From Terriglobia bacterium (GTDB taxonomy: Bacteria > Acidobacteriota > Terriglobia > JAIQFV01): DNA of 64,000 nucleotides. The DNA lies in contig JAQUPQ010000008.1 in assembly GCA_028716525.1 (NCBI GenBank), forward strand, positions 1 to 64,000, written 5' to 3'. This document shows, one piece after another, positions 21,741 to 31,977 of this stretch. How positions within the stretch are numbered: the stretch's first letter is position 1; each line of letters opens with the position of its first letter. Position numbers and translations under genes: made by a program. The notes beneath the pieces were generated by a model. The model worked only from the letters and a program-made list of their open reading frames with translations, was not told the DNA's origin and ran no database searches.

Positions 21741-24700
21741 ATGCAATCTAATTCCAAGAACAATTACATGAAGTTCCTTCCGCTGTACGGGTCAATCGTT
21801 TTGGGAATGTTGATATTGGGATGGATGCTTAACCCGCTGCCAATGTCCGCCCAGACGATATACGGCTCCATCAGCGGTGTTGTTTATGATCAAGCTCACG
21901 CCGTGATTCCCGGCGCCAAGGTGGTGGTGAAAAACATCGAGACCGGAATAACGCGTGAAACCACCAGCAGCGACATTGGATTTTACATTGTGGGCTCTCT
22001 TCCCTCGGGGCACTACTCGGTGGAAGCTTCTGCTTCCAGCTTTGGATCTGTTCTCAGAGAGAACATCTCGGTGACTGTGGCACAGGCAACCACTGTCGAT
22101 TTCACCTTACAGCCATCCAAAGTAACGACCACGGTCACAGTAACCGAAGAGGGTGTTTTGATCGACACCGTCAAGAGCCAAATCAGCAAGACTGCCAATG
22201 ATCAGCAAATCCTGGAACTGCCGGGCCGGAATACCTTGAACGGATTGGCCTTGTTACAGCCAGGCGCTGCACCCAACCAGAATGGCCGGCCAGGATCGGG
22301 TTTTGTTGTCAACGGAGGGCGAAGCCGCTCCAACAACTTCACAATTGACGGGGCCAATAATAACGACGAGAGTCTTTCCACCCCGCGCCAAAACCTTCCG
22401 CCGGAGGCCATTCAGGAATTCCAATTGGTCACCAACAATTTTTCGGCGGAATATGGTCGCAATTCCGGGTCTTATGTAAATGTGATCACTCGTTCCGGAA
22501 CCAACGGCTTGCATGGCACCTTCCAGTGGACGTGGCAGGGAAATGGTCTGAATTCCCTCACGACGGCGCAGCAAAGAACCTTCAATTCCGCCAAAGCGTC
22601 GGGACTTTCGGATTATGCGGCCTTGCACCGGGCCCGCGGCGTCTACGTTGATAATCTGGGAGGCATCGCCGTCGGTGGACCTATTAAAAAAGATCATACT
22701 TTCTTCTTTACCAGCTACGACCGCGAGTGGTATCGCGCTTCTTCGGCCCCAACGTCCGTGGCCATTTCTCCCCAAGGACTCGCCAATTTGCAAGCGGCGA
22801 ACAGTTATTTCGCACCGGGGGCACTGTCCTTTCTGACCAGCACTTTCCCGGCCGCCAATGATCCGACATCCCGCGGACAGATTAATATTTCGACTCCCGG
22901 GGGCACGGTGGCCGTTCCGCTGACGCAATTCAACCGGGCCATCAATGGCGCCCTGCCTTACTACAACAGCTTCTATCGATGGCTCATGAAAATTGACACA
23001 CGTCTCAGCAGCAGGGACAATTTCTCTGGTCGTTATCTGCTGGTCAATTCCTTGGATCCGGGATCTCCCACCGGTATTCCCGGAAACGAGGTGGGACAAA
23101 CGCTCCGCGACCAATCCATTACCTTGAACGAAGTTCATCTTTTTAATACCAGCACCGTCAATGAATTTCGTTTCACCTACTCGCGGCGCAACATCCAGTT
23201 CCCGCAGAATTTGCCGCCTTATGTCTCCGTTGGGGGCTTCAATTCCGTAGGAAACATCAATTATCCACAGTTCCGGGTCGACAACGCTTATGAGTTCATG
23301 GACAACCTCTCCAAGACGCATGGTCGGCACACATTCAAAGCCGGCATTAACATCATGCGTTATCAGCTCAATTCCTTTTTTGCCCCCAATCTTTTGGGCG
23401 CTTTGTCGTACGGGTCCATGGCCGATTTTCTGTTTGACCGGAATGCCAGTTTCCAACAGTACGCGGGGGATGCTTTCGTTCCAGCCCGGACTACGGAGTT
23501 AGGTACGTTCTTCCAGGATGACTTCAGGTTCCGTCCCAATCTCGTACTCAACTTGGGAGTGCGCTATGAGTATACCGGGGCACCATTCGGGTATTTTTCC
23601 AATGCGAAGCCTGATATTAACAACTTTGCACCGCGAGTAGGATTCGCTTGGACGCCGCACTTCGAATCCGGGCCGCTGGGTTGGTTGGCTGGCAAGGATC
23701 AACTCGTGATTCGTGGCGGGTACGCCATTTCTTACGATCAGGTATTCCAGAATATCCTGCTCAACGTTGCAAGGAACTATCCTCGAGGCGTCAACATTGC
23801 AATCACCAACATTTCCGGGCAGCGACTCTATGTTCCCGCCAATCGACCGGCTCCGCCGTCTCCGTCGGACTATGTCCGTTTGGGAGGCAATCCCGATTTG
23901 CTCCCGCTCCGCCTTTTCTCGCCCAACCAGCGGATTGCCCAACCTTACGGACAACAATTCTCCTTCGGGATGGAGCGGCAGTTCGCTCATAACTTTGTGT
24001 TCAGGTCCTTCTACATCGGGTCCCGCGGGGTCAAGTTGGTCCGAGAGGCCGAAACCAATATCGGCTTCTTGGCTGCAGCGGTAACTGCCAATCCGTCTTT
24101 TTACGCCGGGATCCTGCCCAGCCTGACTTATTTCACGGACCCAGTGACGGGACAAAAGGAATACCGGATGATGCCTTCGAAGGGCTCGATTGTGGTGGGC
24201 AATCCTCTGGCTCAATCGACCTACCATTCCATGCAACTGACGGTAGAAAAGAGATTCAGCCGCGGACTTCAATTTCAAGCCAACTACACATGGAGTTCAT
24301 TCATCAACGACAGCGATGATGTCCTGGGTGGACAAACAAACTCCACGCTGCCTGCCAATCCCTTGAACTTCCATCAGGATCGGGGCCGTTCCGGATTTGA
24401 TACTCCACAGCGCTTCGTTTTGAATTACGTGTACCAGTTACCGGGCTTTGGAATCCAGAATTCAGTTCTCAGCCGGATTGTCGGTGGATGGGAAATTTCC
24501 GGAGTGACCACCTTCTCGTCGGGAACACCCTTCTCCATTTTGAATGCTTACAATGCATTGGGGATTCTCCCAGGCGCTGTGAGCACGGTCGAAGGGTCTC
24601 AACGAGCCACCATCAACCTCTCGGGGACCTACCCCAATCCGTCGACCACTGGTTCCACCAACGCATTTTATGCTGCGAATCCGGCGAACTCCGGAATTAA

Positions 24701-24962
24701 TGGGAATTCGGGTCGCAACATTGAGCGCACTGGGGGGATCAATAACTTCGACGTCGCTTTGGTCAAGAACACGAAGACCTTTGGTGAACATCAATCTGTC
24801 CAGTTCCGATGGGAACTCTTTAACCTTTTCAATCATCGGAACTTTACTATCATTCCCTCCAGCACCGTGAGCAGCGCAACCAACACACTCACATTCCTGA
24901 ATCTTGGACAAACCAATGTGAGCGGACGCTCCATGCTGTTCACTCTGCGCTATCAGTTCTAA
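21741..24962 (+). CDS. Oar-like TonB-dependent receptor with carboxypeptidase-regulatory N-terminal domain
   Basis: 1073 aa; SISGVVYDQAHAVIPGAKVVVKNIETG, plug-like NNFTIDGANNNDES, terminal SMLFTLRYQF. Confidence 0.92.
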   Translation: MQSNSKNNYMKFLPLYGSIVLGMLILGWMLNPLPMSAQTIYGSISGVVYDQAHAVIPGAKVVVKNIETGITRETTSSDIGFYIVGSLPSGHYSVEASASSFGSVLRENISVTVAQATTVDFTLQPSKVTTTVTVTEEGVLIDTVKSQISKTANDQQILELPGRNTLNGLALLQPGAAPNQNGRPGSGFVVNGGRSRSNNFTIDGANNNDESLSTPRQNLPPEAIQEFQLVTNNFSAEYGRNSGSYVNVITRSGTNGLHGTFQWTWQGNGLNSLTTAQQRTFNSAKASGLSDYAALHRARGVYVDNLGGIAVGGPIKKDHTFFFTSYDREWYRASSAPTSVAISPQGLANLQAANSYFAPGALSFLTSTFPAANDPTSRGQINISTPGGTVAVPLTQFNRAINGALPYYNSFYRWLMKIDTRLSSRDNFSGRYLLVNSLDPGSPTGIPGNEVGQTLRDQSITLNEVHLFNTSTVNEFRFTYSRRNIQFPQNLPPYVSVGGFNSVGNINYPQFRVDNAYEFMDNLSKTHGRHTFKAGINIMRYQLNSFFAPNLLGALSYGSMADFLFDRNASFQQYAGDAFVPARTTELGTFFQDDFRFRPNLVLNLGVRYEYTGAPFGYFSNAKPDINNFAPRVGFAWTPHFESGPLGWLAGKDQLVIRGGYAISYDQVFQNILLNVARNYPRGVNIAITNISGQRLYVPANRPAPPSPSDYVRLGGNPDLLPLRLFSPNQRIAQPYGQQFSFGMERQFAHNFVFRSFYIGSRGVKLVREAETNIGFLAAAVTANPSFYAGILPSLTYFTDPVTGQKEYRMMPSKGSIVVGNPLAQSTYHSMQLTVEKRFSRGLQFQANYTWSSFINDSDDVLGGQTNSTLPANPLNFHQDRGRSGFDTPQRFVLNYVYQLPGFGIQNSVLSRIVGGWEISGVTTFSSGTPFSILNAYNALGILPGAVSTVEGSQRATINLSGTYPNPSTTGSTNAFYAANPANSGINGNSGRNIERTGGINNFDVALVKNTKTFGEHQSVQFRWELFNLFNHRNFTIIPSSTVSSATNTLTFLNLGQTNVSGRSMLFTLRYQF

Positions 24963-24983
24963 ACCCCTTAGTTCAATTCTTCG

Positions 24984-25015
24984 GCCGCCATGCGATTTCG
25001 CATGGCGGCTTTTTT
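24984..25015 (+). terminator. Rho-independent terminator
   Basis: GCCGCCATGCG-attt-CGCATGGCGGC followed by TTTTTT. Confidence 0.92.
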
Positions 25016-25085
25016 GTGCTCTCCCGCGGGACCCTCTTCGTTGAACACCCTTTCAGCATGAAATGTTTGTTGACCTGTCTTCAAC

Positions 25086-25404
25086 GGGTAGTGACTCACT
25101 TTGTTCACCCGTATGAGCGAATGCGCCGCAGAGCGGCGCCATGAGGTAGCATGGGGTGGGGGGCTTGGACTTCATCAAGCCCCCCACCCCATGGGAAAAT
25201 CGGCAACAAATCACGCTAATCCTGCCGCCCTGATCAGGGCGGTCGGAGGCGGCTTAATAGCGTGACGGGGGCAACGCTGGTCCTTGGGTCGCGGGCTCCG
25301 ATGAAACTGGAGCCCTTGATCCCCCGCGGGGGACTATCCAATTATGCCGCTCCGCGGCAAAAGGTGGCTCTGCCGTCGAAAAAACCTCAAATTGAGTCAC
25401 TACC
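25086..25404. repeat. MITE-like element with 13-bp terminal inverted repeats and an internal perfect 18-bp hairpin
   Basis: GGGTAGTGACTCA at 25086-25098 and its exact complement TGAGTCACTACCC at 25392-25404; CATGGGGTGGGGGGCTTG / CAAGCCCCCCACCCCATG hairpin at 25150-25193. Confidence 0.7.
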
Positions 25405-25612
25405 CTTCAACGTGGACACAGGCAGGAACGGAGGAGTCTGTGCTAGAATCATAAGTTCATCGGTAGCGCAGCTTCGGAAAGACATTCACTGCGATTCCGT
25501 AAGATCCAAACCTCCGGCAAAAATCTGATCGGGCCTTTGATCCAGCATGTATTTCCTTAATCCTTGCTCTCAAACTCAAAATTCTCAGGATTTCTCAATG
25601 TGTGAGGTTTAT

Positions 25613-27739
25613 ATGAAAAGGTTACTCCTTTTAGCCGTGGTTGTTTTCCTCGCGTCTGCCGCAGCGATGCCGGCCGCGCAGCGCGCGTTTACGATTGAAG
25701 ATCTTTATCGGGTGCAAACCGTCTCGGACGTGCACATCTCACCCGACGGCCAGTGGGCGGTTTTTGTAGTGGCCACCACCGATCTTCCCAAGGCCAAACG
25801 CAATACCCACGTGTGGATGATCGGGACCGATGGTAAAAATCTGCGTCAGCTGACTCAGAGTGAAAAAAGCGAATCGGCTCCGCGCTTCTCGCCGGATGGA
25901 AAGTGGATTTCTTTCATCAGCGGCCGCGACGGAAAGGATAATCTCTATCTCCTTCCGGTGAATGGGGGTGAGGCCAAACAACTCACTCATCTCTCCACCG
26001 GCGTCGCCGATCCGCTGTGGGCCCCCGACAGCTCCGCCCTTGCTTTTTCAACGGACGTCTATCCCGAATGCGGAGCCGACGACGCCTGCAACGAGAAGAT
26101 CGCCGATACCTGGCATGAGGGTCCGCTCAAGGCCCACCTGGCGAATCATCTTCTGTACCGGCATTGGACCCAATGGAAAGACGGCACACGCACACACATT
26201 TTTCTAGCGCGGGTCGCAACCGGCGAGGTTCAGGATCTCACACCGGGAGACTTTGACTCGCCGGTGTTCCAACTGGGCGGGCCGCTGGAGTACGACTTTT
26301 CTCCCGATGGAAAAGAGTTCGTGTATCAATCCAATCACGACCCCGATCCGGAATCGTCTACCAACAGCGATCTGTGGATGATTTCTCTCTCCGACACGAC
26401 TCCTCATCCGCGTAATCTGACGGCCTCCAATCCTGCCTACGACGGCAGCCCCCAATTCTCTCCCGACGGCAAGTACATCGCCTACCGAATGCAGAAACAG
26501 CCTCGCTATGAGTCCGACCTGTTTCGATTGGCCATTTATGATCGTGCGGCGGGAACGTCTACCGTGCTGACGGAGACGTTTCGCAACTGGATCGACAGTT
26601 TCCGGTGGGCCGATGACTCCAAATCCATATACTTCTCCGCCGATGTGGAGGGTCTGGTGCCGCTCTATCGCTTGGACCTTTCGACCAAAGCCATAACGCC
26701 TGCTCTTTCCGACAAAACCATCGATGATTTTGAGTTGGTGCCGGGCGACAAGCATCTTCTGTACATCAAGCGATCCGTGGGTGAGCCGAGCGAACTTTAC
26801 AGTGCAGCTCTGGAAAACGGCAAAGCTTTCGATCTGACCCCGCTGACCCATTTCAATTCCGAGTTGCGGCAGGAAGTCGACATCCGTCCCGCGGAAACGA
26901 TGTGGGTGGAGGGCTCTGGCGGCGTAAAAATCCAAGTTTTCATCGTGAAGCCTCACGACTTCAACCCCCGAAAAAAATATCCGCTCATTCTCAACGTCCA
27001 TGGCGGACCGCAGTCGCAGTGGGAGGATTCCTTCCGCGGCGATTGGCAGGTCTATCCCGGCGCCGGATACATCGTGGCGTTTGCGAACCCACATGGATCG
27101 ACGGGATTCGGACAAGATTTCACCGCCGAGATTTCCGGGGATTACGGCGGCTTCGTTTTCTCTGATTTGATGAAAGTGACCGACGCTCTGGAAAAGCTGC
27201 CCTATGTGGATGCCAACAGTATGGGCGCCATGGGCTGGTCCTTCGGCGGATACATGATGGATTGGTTCGAAGGACACACCGACCGCTTCAAAGCCATTGC
27301 CTCCATGATGGGCTTGTTTGACTTGCCGGCGTTCTACGGCGCCACAGAAGAGTTGTGGTTCCCCGAGTGGGATTTGAAAGGGCGTCCCTGGAATTCCGAG
27401 CTGTATGAGAAATGGTCGCCGTCCAGCGCGGTGAAGAATTTCAAGACTCCGTGCCTGGTGATCTCCGGCGAGCGTGATTTTCGGGTTCCGTACACCCAAT
27501 CATTGGAATTCTTCACGGCCTTGCAAAAGATGAATGTTCCTTCCCGGCTCATCATCTACTCCAACGCCGGACACTGGCCCAGCTGGTACGAGATGGCGTT
27601 GTACTACACCGCGCACCTGGAATGGTTCCATCAGTATCTGGGCGGAGGGGTTCCGCCGTGGACCTCGGAACAATTCTTGCGCAATGCGGTGTTTGATACC
27701 AAGACCGGCAAGCGGGCCGGAGAAAAGCTTACCAAATAA
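25613..27739 (+). CDS. S9 family (prolyl oligopeptidase-type) peptidase
   Basis: ORF opens at 25547; signal-peptide start MKRLLLLAVVVFLASAAAMP at 25613; beta-propeller repeats, catalytic GWSFGGYM, C-terminal GERDFRVPYTQ and AGHWP. Confidence 0.93.
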   Translation: MKRLLLLAVVVFLASAAAMPAAQRAFTIEDLYRVQTVSDVHISPDGQWAVFVVATTDLPKAKRNTHVWMIGTDGKNLRQLTQSEKSESAPRFSPDGKWISFISGRDGKDNLYLLPVNGGEAKQLTHLSTGVADPLWAPDSSALAFSTDVYPECGADDACNEKIADTWHEGPLKAHLANHLLYRHWTQWKDGTRTHIFLARVATGEVQDLTPGDFDSPVFQLGGPLEYDFSPDGKEFVYQSNHDPDPESSTNSDLWMISLSDTTPHPRNLTASNPAYDGSPQFSPDGKYIAYRMQKQPRYESDLFRLAIYDRAAGTSTVLTETFRNWIDSFRWADDSKSIYFSADVEGLVPLYRLDLSTKAITPALSDKTIDDFELVPGDKHLLYIKRSVGEPSELYSAALENGKAFDLTPLTHFNSELRQEVDIRPAETMWVEGSGGVKIQVFIVKPHDFNPRKKYPLILNVHGGPQSQWEDSFRGDWQVYPGAGYIVAFANPHGSTGFGQDFTAEISGDYGGFVFSDLMKVTDALEKLPYVDANSMGAMGWSFGGYMMDWFEGHTDRFKAIASMMGLFDLPAFYGATEELWFPEWDLKGRPWNSELYEKWSPSSAVKNFKTPCLVISGERDFRVPYTQSLEFFTALQKMNVPSRLIIYSNAGHWPSWYEMALYYTAHLEWFHQYLGGGVPPWTSEQFLRNAVFDTKTGKRAGEKLTK

Positions 27740-27780
27740 GGAGCTTTGTCTCCGCGACACCGCCCCATCACCAATAAAAA

Positions 27781-27822
27781 GGGCGTCCCGATTTCGCGGG
27801 ACGCCCATGATTTTTTCTGACG
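27781..27822. terminator. Terminator between convergent genes
   Basis: GGGCGTCCCG-atttc-GCGGGACGCCC then ATGATTTTTT; both flanking genes converge here. Confidence 0.75.
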
Positions 27823-27833
27823 ACCCCAAAAAA

Positions 27834-30800
27834 TCAGAAGAGGATCTTCAACTGCACGCGCATGCTGCGGGTACCACCGCTGAGGTAGTCTGAATTCAAG
27901 AAGCGCTGCGCGAATCCGGGACTAGCGACCGTGGTTCCCACCACGCTGGCGCTGGGCACGCCAGTGTACTGCGGATGGTTGAAGATGTTGAAGGTTTCCA
28001 GTCGGAACTCCAGCTTCTTGCTCTCGGTAATCTTGAACGTCTTCAGAATGTCCATGTCAAAATTGGCCACCCCTTTGGCGAACAAGGTGTTTCGTCCCAC
28101 CGTGGAAGCATTCGGGAGCCCGAGACCTTGGATAAAATGCACTTGATTGGGCGTGACGCAGGTGCTGGTATCCGGATTCTGCCATCCCGTGGCGCATGTG
28201 GAGGTGCCGACACTGATGGCGCGAGTGTTGAGTGGAGCGCCAGGATTGCTGATGTCCGGGCGATCGTTGGAGATTCCGTCGTTATTTCGGTCATACCCGT
28301 TCGATACCGTGAACGGCGCCCCGGTTTGGAACGTGCTGATTCCTGTAATGCTCCATCCACCCAGCACCTGATTCAAAATGCGCATTTTCGGACCCGGGAT
28401 ATCCCACACATACATTAAGACCAATCGCTGATTGCGGCTGTAATCGCTTAAACCTCGATCTATCTGCAAGCCCCCCAGGCTGATGGGAACAGAAGTGTAG
28501 GAGGACGGTGAATTGGACCCCGTGAACACCTCGCTGGTGCTGTCGATGGACCGCGCCCAACTATAGGCCGCGTTCAACTGAAAATTGTTCGCGAACCTTC
28601 GGTCCACACGCACCTGCAAGCCATGATAGATCATGTTCCCTTCACTCGCGCGAATGCGTCGAATGCCGAAAGCCGGGAAAACCCGAGTCCCGTCCAGCTT
28701 CCGGTAGTTCAAATCCTCGCTCGTGAATTGTTTATGGCTCGCCGTGCCCACATAGGACACATCCAGCAGGATCTTCTGAGGCAACTCGCGCTGCAAGCCA
28801 AACGACCAGCGCTCGGTGTAAGGATTGCGGATGTTGGGATCAAACACGCTGGTTTGGGAATCCAGCAGTGTTACCACTCGAGGCGTGGTCGGCAAGGTCG
28901 CAAAGAAATTGGATGATCCGCGTCCAGTGCCGGCTCCGGAGAATGTCGTGTTCACGCTGTTCGGTGCATCCGCCATGATGTTGGACAACAAGTTGTTAAA
29001 AAATCCTTCATAGGTGACCTGGTAGCCACCGCGCCATACGGTTTTCCCGTCCCCAAAGAGCTTCCTCAGGAATCCACCTTCAAACGTTGGCGACCACGCC
29101 ACACCGAAGGCCGGTGCGAAGTTGTTATTGTCCCCGTTCACCTTGTTGGGCACGAGGAACAATGACGGATCGAATCCCGCGAACGCCGGATAGGTGAAGA
29201 TATTGGCGGGGGTTCCATAATTTTCGTAGCGCACACCGAAAACGATGGACAATGACGGCCTGGCTTTCCAAGTGTCTTGGAAGAAGTACGATTGCCGGAA
29301 CTGGTTGGGATGATAAACCGAATCACCGAAGTTCCGGTTGCTGGAGCCGGACGGACCGCTGAAATCGTCCAAGAAGTTGGAAAAGGCTGAATACTGTTGG
29401 TTGGTGCCCGTGGAATTCCGGTAGCTCAACGAGCCGCGGTCGTTAAAGGGCGGACGTTGGCCGGCGAGTTGTCGCAAAAACTCCAAACCATACCGGAAGG
29501 TGTGACGACCAATCACCTTCGACTGGGTGTTTTGGAACAACCAGTTGTTCGCCCGGCGATACTGCGGGATGTTGGTCGCAATACCCGGGGCGCTCACGTT
29601 GGAAATTCCGATCGCCGGCAACGTGGTGGCATTTGGTGCCCCGCTGGTATTAATGAACCACCCAAAGCCGATGCGGCCATAAGAAAACCGAAATTCATTG
29701 GTCCAGGTGGGGCTGAAGATGTACGTGTCGGTGAACAGGAAATTCTGATCGCGCCCTTTGAAATCGTCAGTAAATCCCGGGAAATAGAAATCACTGGTCG
29801 TCGAGGTGCTGGTGTCGTAAATATACCGGAACGACAACCGGTGAGCGTCCGTCAGGATGTGATCCAATCGGAACATCCACTGCGGTGAGTTGCTCGGTGC
29901 CGCCATGGGAAAATACACGGTCCCGAAGTTGACGGATCCTCGATCAATACCCGAGACGGGATCCTTTCCCAGCGAAACCGCGAACGGTTGTGCCAACCCA
30001 CGCAAACTCCCCAGAGCATTCAAGTAAAGAGCCAGCCGTGGATTATTGGGGTAGAGGGACTGCAGTTTCGTCACCGCGTCGGCCGTAGGAAGCACATTTG
30101 AATAATTCTGGGTGGATCGGTACAGGTCGTTCTGGTAAGCGCCGAAGAAGAACGTCTTGTTCTTGATGATGGGCCCCCCAAAGGTGAAACCGTAGACGTT
30201 CTCGGTATAGACGTCCTTCTTGAGATTGTTATTCAACTTGCGGGTATTCGACAGGGAGTCAAAAACCTCCGAGAGGAAGAGCCAATGCACCGTGCCGTGA
30301 AACTGATTGGTGCCGGACTTCGTGATTACATTGAACACCCCACCCCCGGACCGCCCGAATTCGGTGCCAAAATTGCTGGTTTGCGCAGAAAACTCCTGCA
30401 CCGCATCGGTGATGTTGAAGGCCTGAGCGGGACCTCCTACGGAGATGTCGTTGTTGTCCGTGCCGTCCAGCATGTAGTTATTGCCCCGGGGACGCTGCCC
30501 GTTAACGGCAAATTGTGTCGATGATCCTCCATTGCCGAACGTGGAGCTACCCGAAGCCAAGACGACGCCGGGTAGCGTACGGGCCAGCGCAATGGGGTTG
30601 AGTGAAGAAATGGGCAGCTTCACTACATCCACGGGATTGAAACTGCCGCCGCGGATGGGAGCATCTTTAGTCAACAACTCATCCGCGCTGGCATTCACTT
30701 CAACAACGGTTTCGCCGCCGCCCGCTTGCAACGTGACGTCAATCGTCAATGTTCGGGCCGCTTCAACTCCGATGTTTTCAGTCACAAAAGTCTTAAACCC

Positions 30801-31073
30801 CTGAACCATTACTTTCAAGCTATACCGGCCCAAATCGACGGCATCAAACCGGTAGATTCCTACGTTGTTGCTCGTGCTCGTTCGAAGCACGCCCGTTTGA
30901 ATGTTCTTCAGTTCGACGTTGGCTGCGGGAATGACGGCGCCCGAAGCATCGTAGACGGTACCGGAAACAGTTCCGCGACTCGTTTGAGCGAGGATGGGTC
31001 CGGTCAGGAACAAGGCCATCACGAATAAGAGCAGCACAGCCCCTATGCGGAATGTAGAGCATCTTGGAATCAT
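27834..31073 (-). CDS. Oar-like TonB-dependent receptor with carboxypeptidase-regulatory N-terminal domain
   Basis: 1079 aa; TVSGTVYDASGAVIPAANVELKNIQTG, NNYMLDGTDNNDISVGG, C-terminal RSMRVQLKILF. Confidence 0.92.
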   Translation of the reverse strand: MIPRCSTFRIGAVLLLFVMALFLTGPILAQTSRGTVSGTVYDASGAVIPAANVELKNIQTGVLRTSTSNNVGIYRFDAVDLGRYSLKVMVQGFKTFVTENIGVEAARTLTIDVTLQAGGGETVVEVNASADELLTKDAPIRGGSFNPVDVVKLPISSLNPIALARTLPGVVLASGSSTFGNGGSSTQFAVNGQRPRGNNYMLDGTDNNDISVGGPAQAFNITDAVQEFSAQTSNFGTEFGRSGGGVFNVITKSGTNQFHGTVHWLFLSEVFDSLSNTRKLNNNLKKDVYTENVYGFTFGGPIIKNKTFFFGAYQNDLYRSTQNYSNVLPTADAVTKLQSLYPNNPRLALYLNALGSLRGLAQPFAVSLGKDPVSGIDRGSVNFGTVYFPMAAPSNSPQWMFRLDHILTDAHRLSFRYIYDTSTSTTSDFYFPGFTDDFKGRDQNFLFTDTYIFSPTWTNEFRFSYGRIGFGWFINTSGAPNATTLPAIGISNVSAPGIATNIPQYRRANNWLFQNTQSKVIGRHTFRYGLEFLRQLAGQRPPFNDRGSLSYRNSTGTNQQYSAFSNFLDDFSGPSGSSNRNFGDSVYHPNQFRQSYFFQDTWKARPSLSIVFGVRYENYGTPANIFTYPAFAGFDPSLFLVPNKVNGDNNNFAPAFGVAWSPTFEGGFLRKLFGDGKTVWRGGYQVTYEGFFNNLLSNIMADAPNSVNTTFSGAGTGRGSSNFFATLPTTPRVVTLLDSQTSVFDPNIRNPYTERWSFGLQRELPQKILLDVSYVGTASHKQFTSEDLNYRKLDGTRVFPAFGIRRIRASEGNMIYHGLQVRVDRRFANNFQLNAAYSWARSIDSTSEVFTGSNSPSSYTSVPISLGGLQIDRGLSDYSRNQRLVLMYVWDIPGPKMRILNQVLGGWSITGISTFQTGAPFTVSNGYDRNNDGISNDRPDISNPGAPLNTRAISVGTSTCATGWQNPDTSTCVTPNQVHFIQGLGLPNASTVGRNTLFAKGVANFDMDILKTFKITESKKLEFRLETFNIFNHPQYTGVPSASVVGTTVASPGFAQRFLNSDYLSGGTRSMRVQLKILF

Positions 31074-31670
31074 AGTGTTTCTCTCCTTATGAAATCTCTG
31101 TCAAATGATGATGCTTTCCCAATGAACACACTGATTTCCACACAAGGCCCGGATCAAATAAGGCTACAGAGGTTCTTTGACCCACTCTTCCAAGTGCTGC
31201 AGCCGACTTTGATCTGAACGCTAACCTCAGGAGCAGCGTCCGGCAGACTGAATGCCCGCCTGTCTTTTACGCCACACCGCGGAAAACGCTCGTTCGATTG
31301 TTCTAAGGAAAAACCAGGTAGATCAGATTATTGAAGCTTGGATTTGGCTTTGCAGCTTAAAACTCAATGAACAGAAATGCTTCCTGTTCTTGTAGGCGGT
31401 TCACTATTTGCTGAAAAACAAAGCCCCCAACAAAATGCATGCCACTGTCCCAAGCAACTCTTCTGCCATTCACAGAGAATCATTTCGCAATGACTCTTCA
31501 ATAGGTTGGAATCTCATAGCGGTAATGCGGGAGGACTGCTTTATGGAATTTCGTAGAAACTACATCTTTCGTCTACGGAAATCAATACATGAGGATTACG
31601 TTCAGGTGTGATTATGTCATCCGTTGGTATATCGGACCGGTCTGGTCCGGTTTGTTTGATTGAGCTACTC

Positions 31671-31879
31671 TTTTCTCGCAGCTGTTGCTCATGCCCCGAT
31701 GTATCGGGGCACCCAAGGGCATGAAAATAGAATCAAGCACTCGAAGCGACCGTTTTCTGGTCCCTGCAAGGGACATCTTCAATAGCCCAGTCCCCCGCGG
31801 GGGACTGGACTGACAATCTTGCGGACCGACAAGATCGCCAAGCCCCGGCAGGGGCGACAGAAACCTATTTTCGAGGCAG
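31671..31879 (-). repeat. Palindrome-mosaic repeat, copy 1
   Basis: Reverse complement closely matches 61855-62062, including AATAGCCCAGTCCCCCGCGGGGGACTGG, GTCCCTGCAAGGGACATCTTC and CCCCGATgtATCGGGG. Confidence 0.8.
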
Positions 31880-31902
31880 CTCACTCTTAGCCATCGACAT
31901 AG

Positions 31903-31928
31903 AAAAGCCCCCCGGAATTCGAGGGGCC
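31903..31928 (-). terminator. Terminator downstream of the M16 peptidase pair
   Basis: On the minus strand: GCCCCtcgaattccgGGGGGC followed by TTTTC. Confidence 0.6.
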
Positions 31929-31977
31929 TAAACTAAGGTTGGTTTATAGGATTGTCGAAGCCGATTGGCTTCCTATC

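Noticed and set aside
22254-23456. 400 aa minus-strand ORF
   Set aside because: Antisense to the Oar-like receptor; no domain features
26204-27499. 431 aa minus-strand ORF
   Set aside because: Antisense to the S9 peptidase gene; composition typical of shadow ORFs
31080-31660. Possible small gene at 31408..31611
   Set aside because: 67 aa with no recognisable features in an A/T-richer spacer
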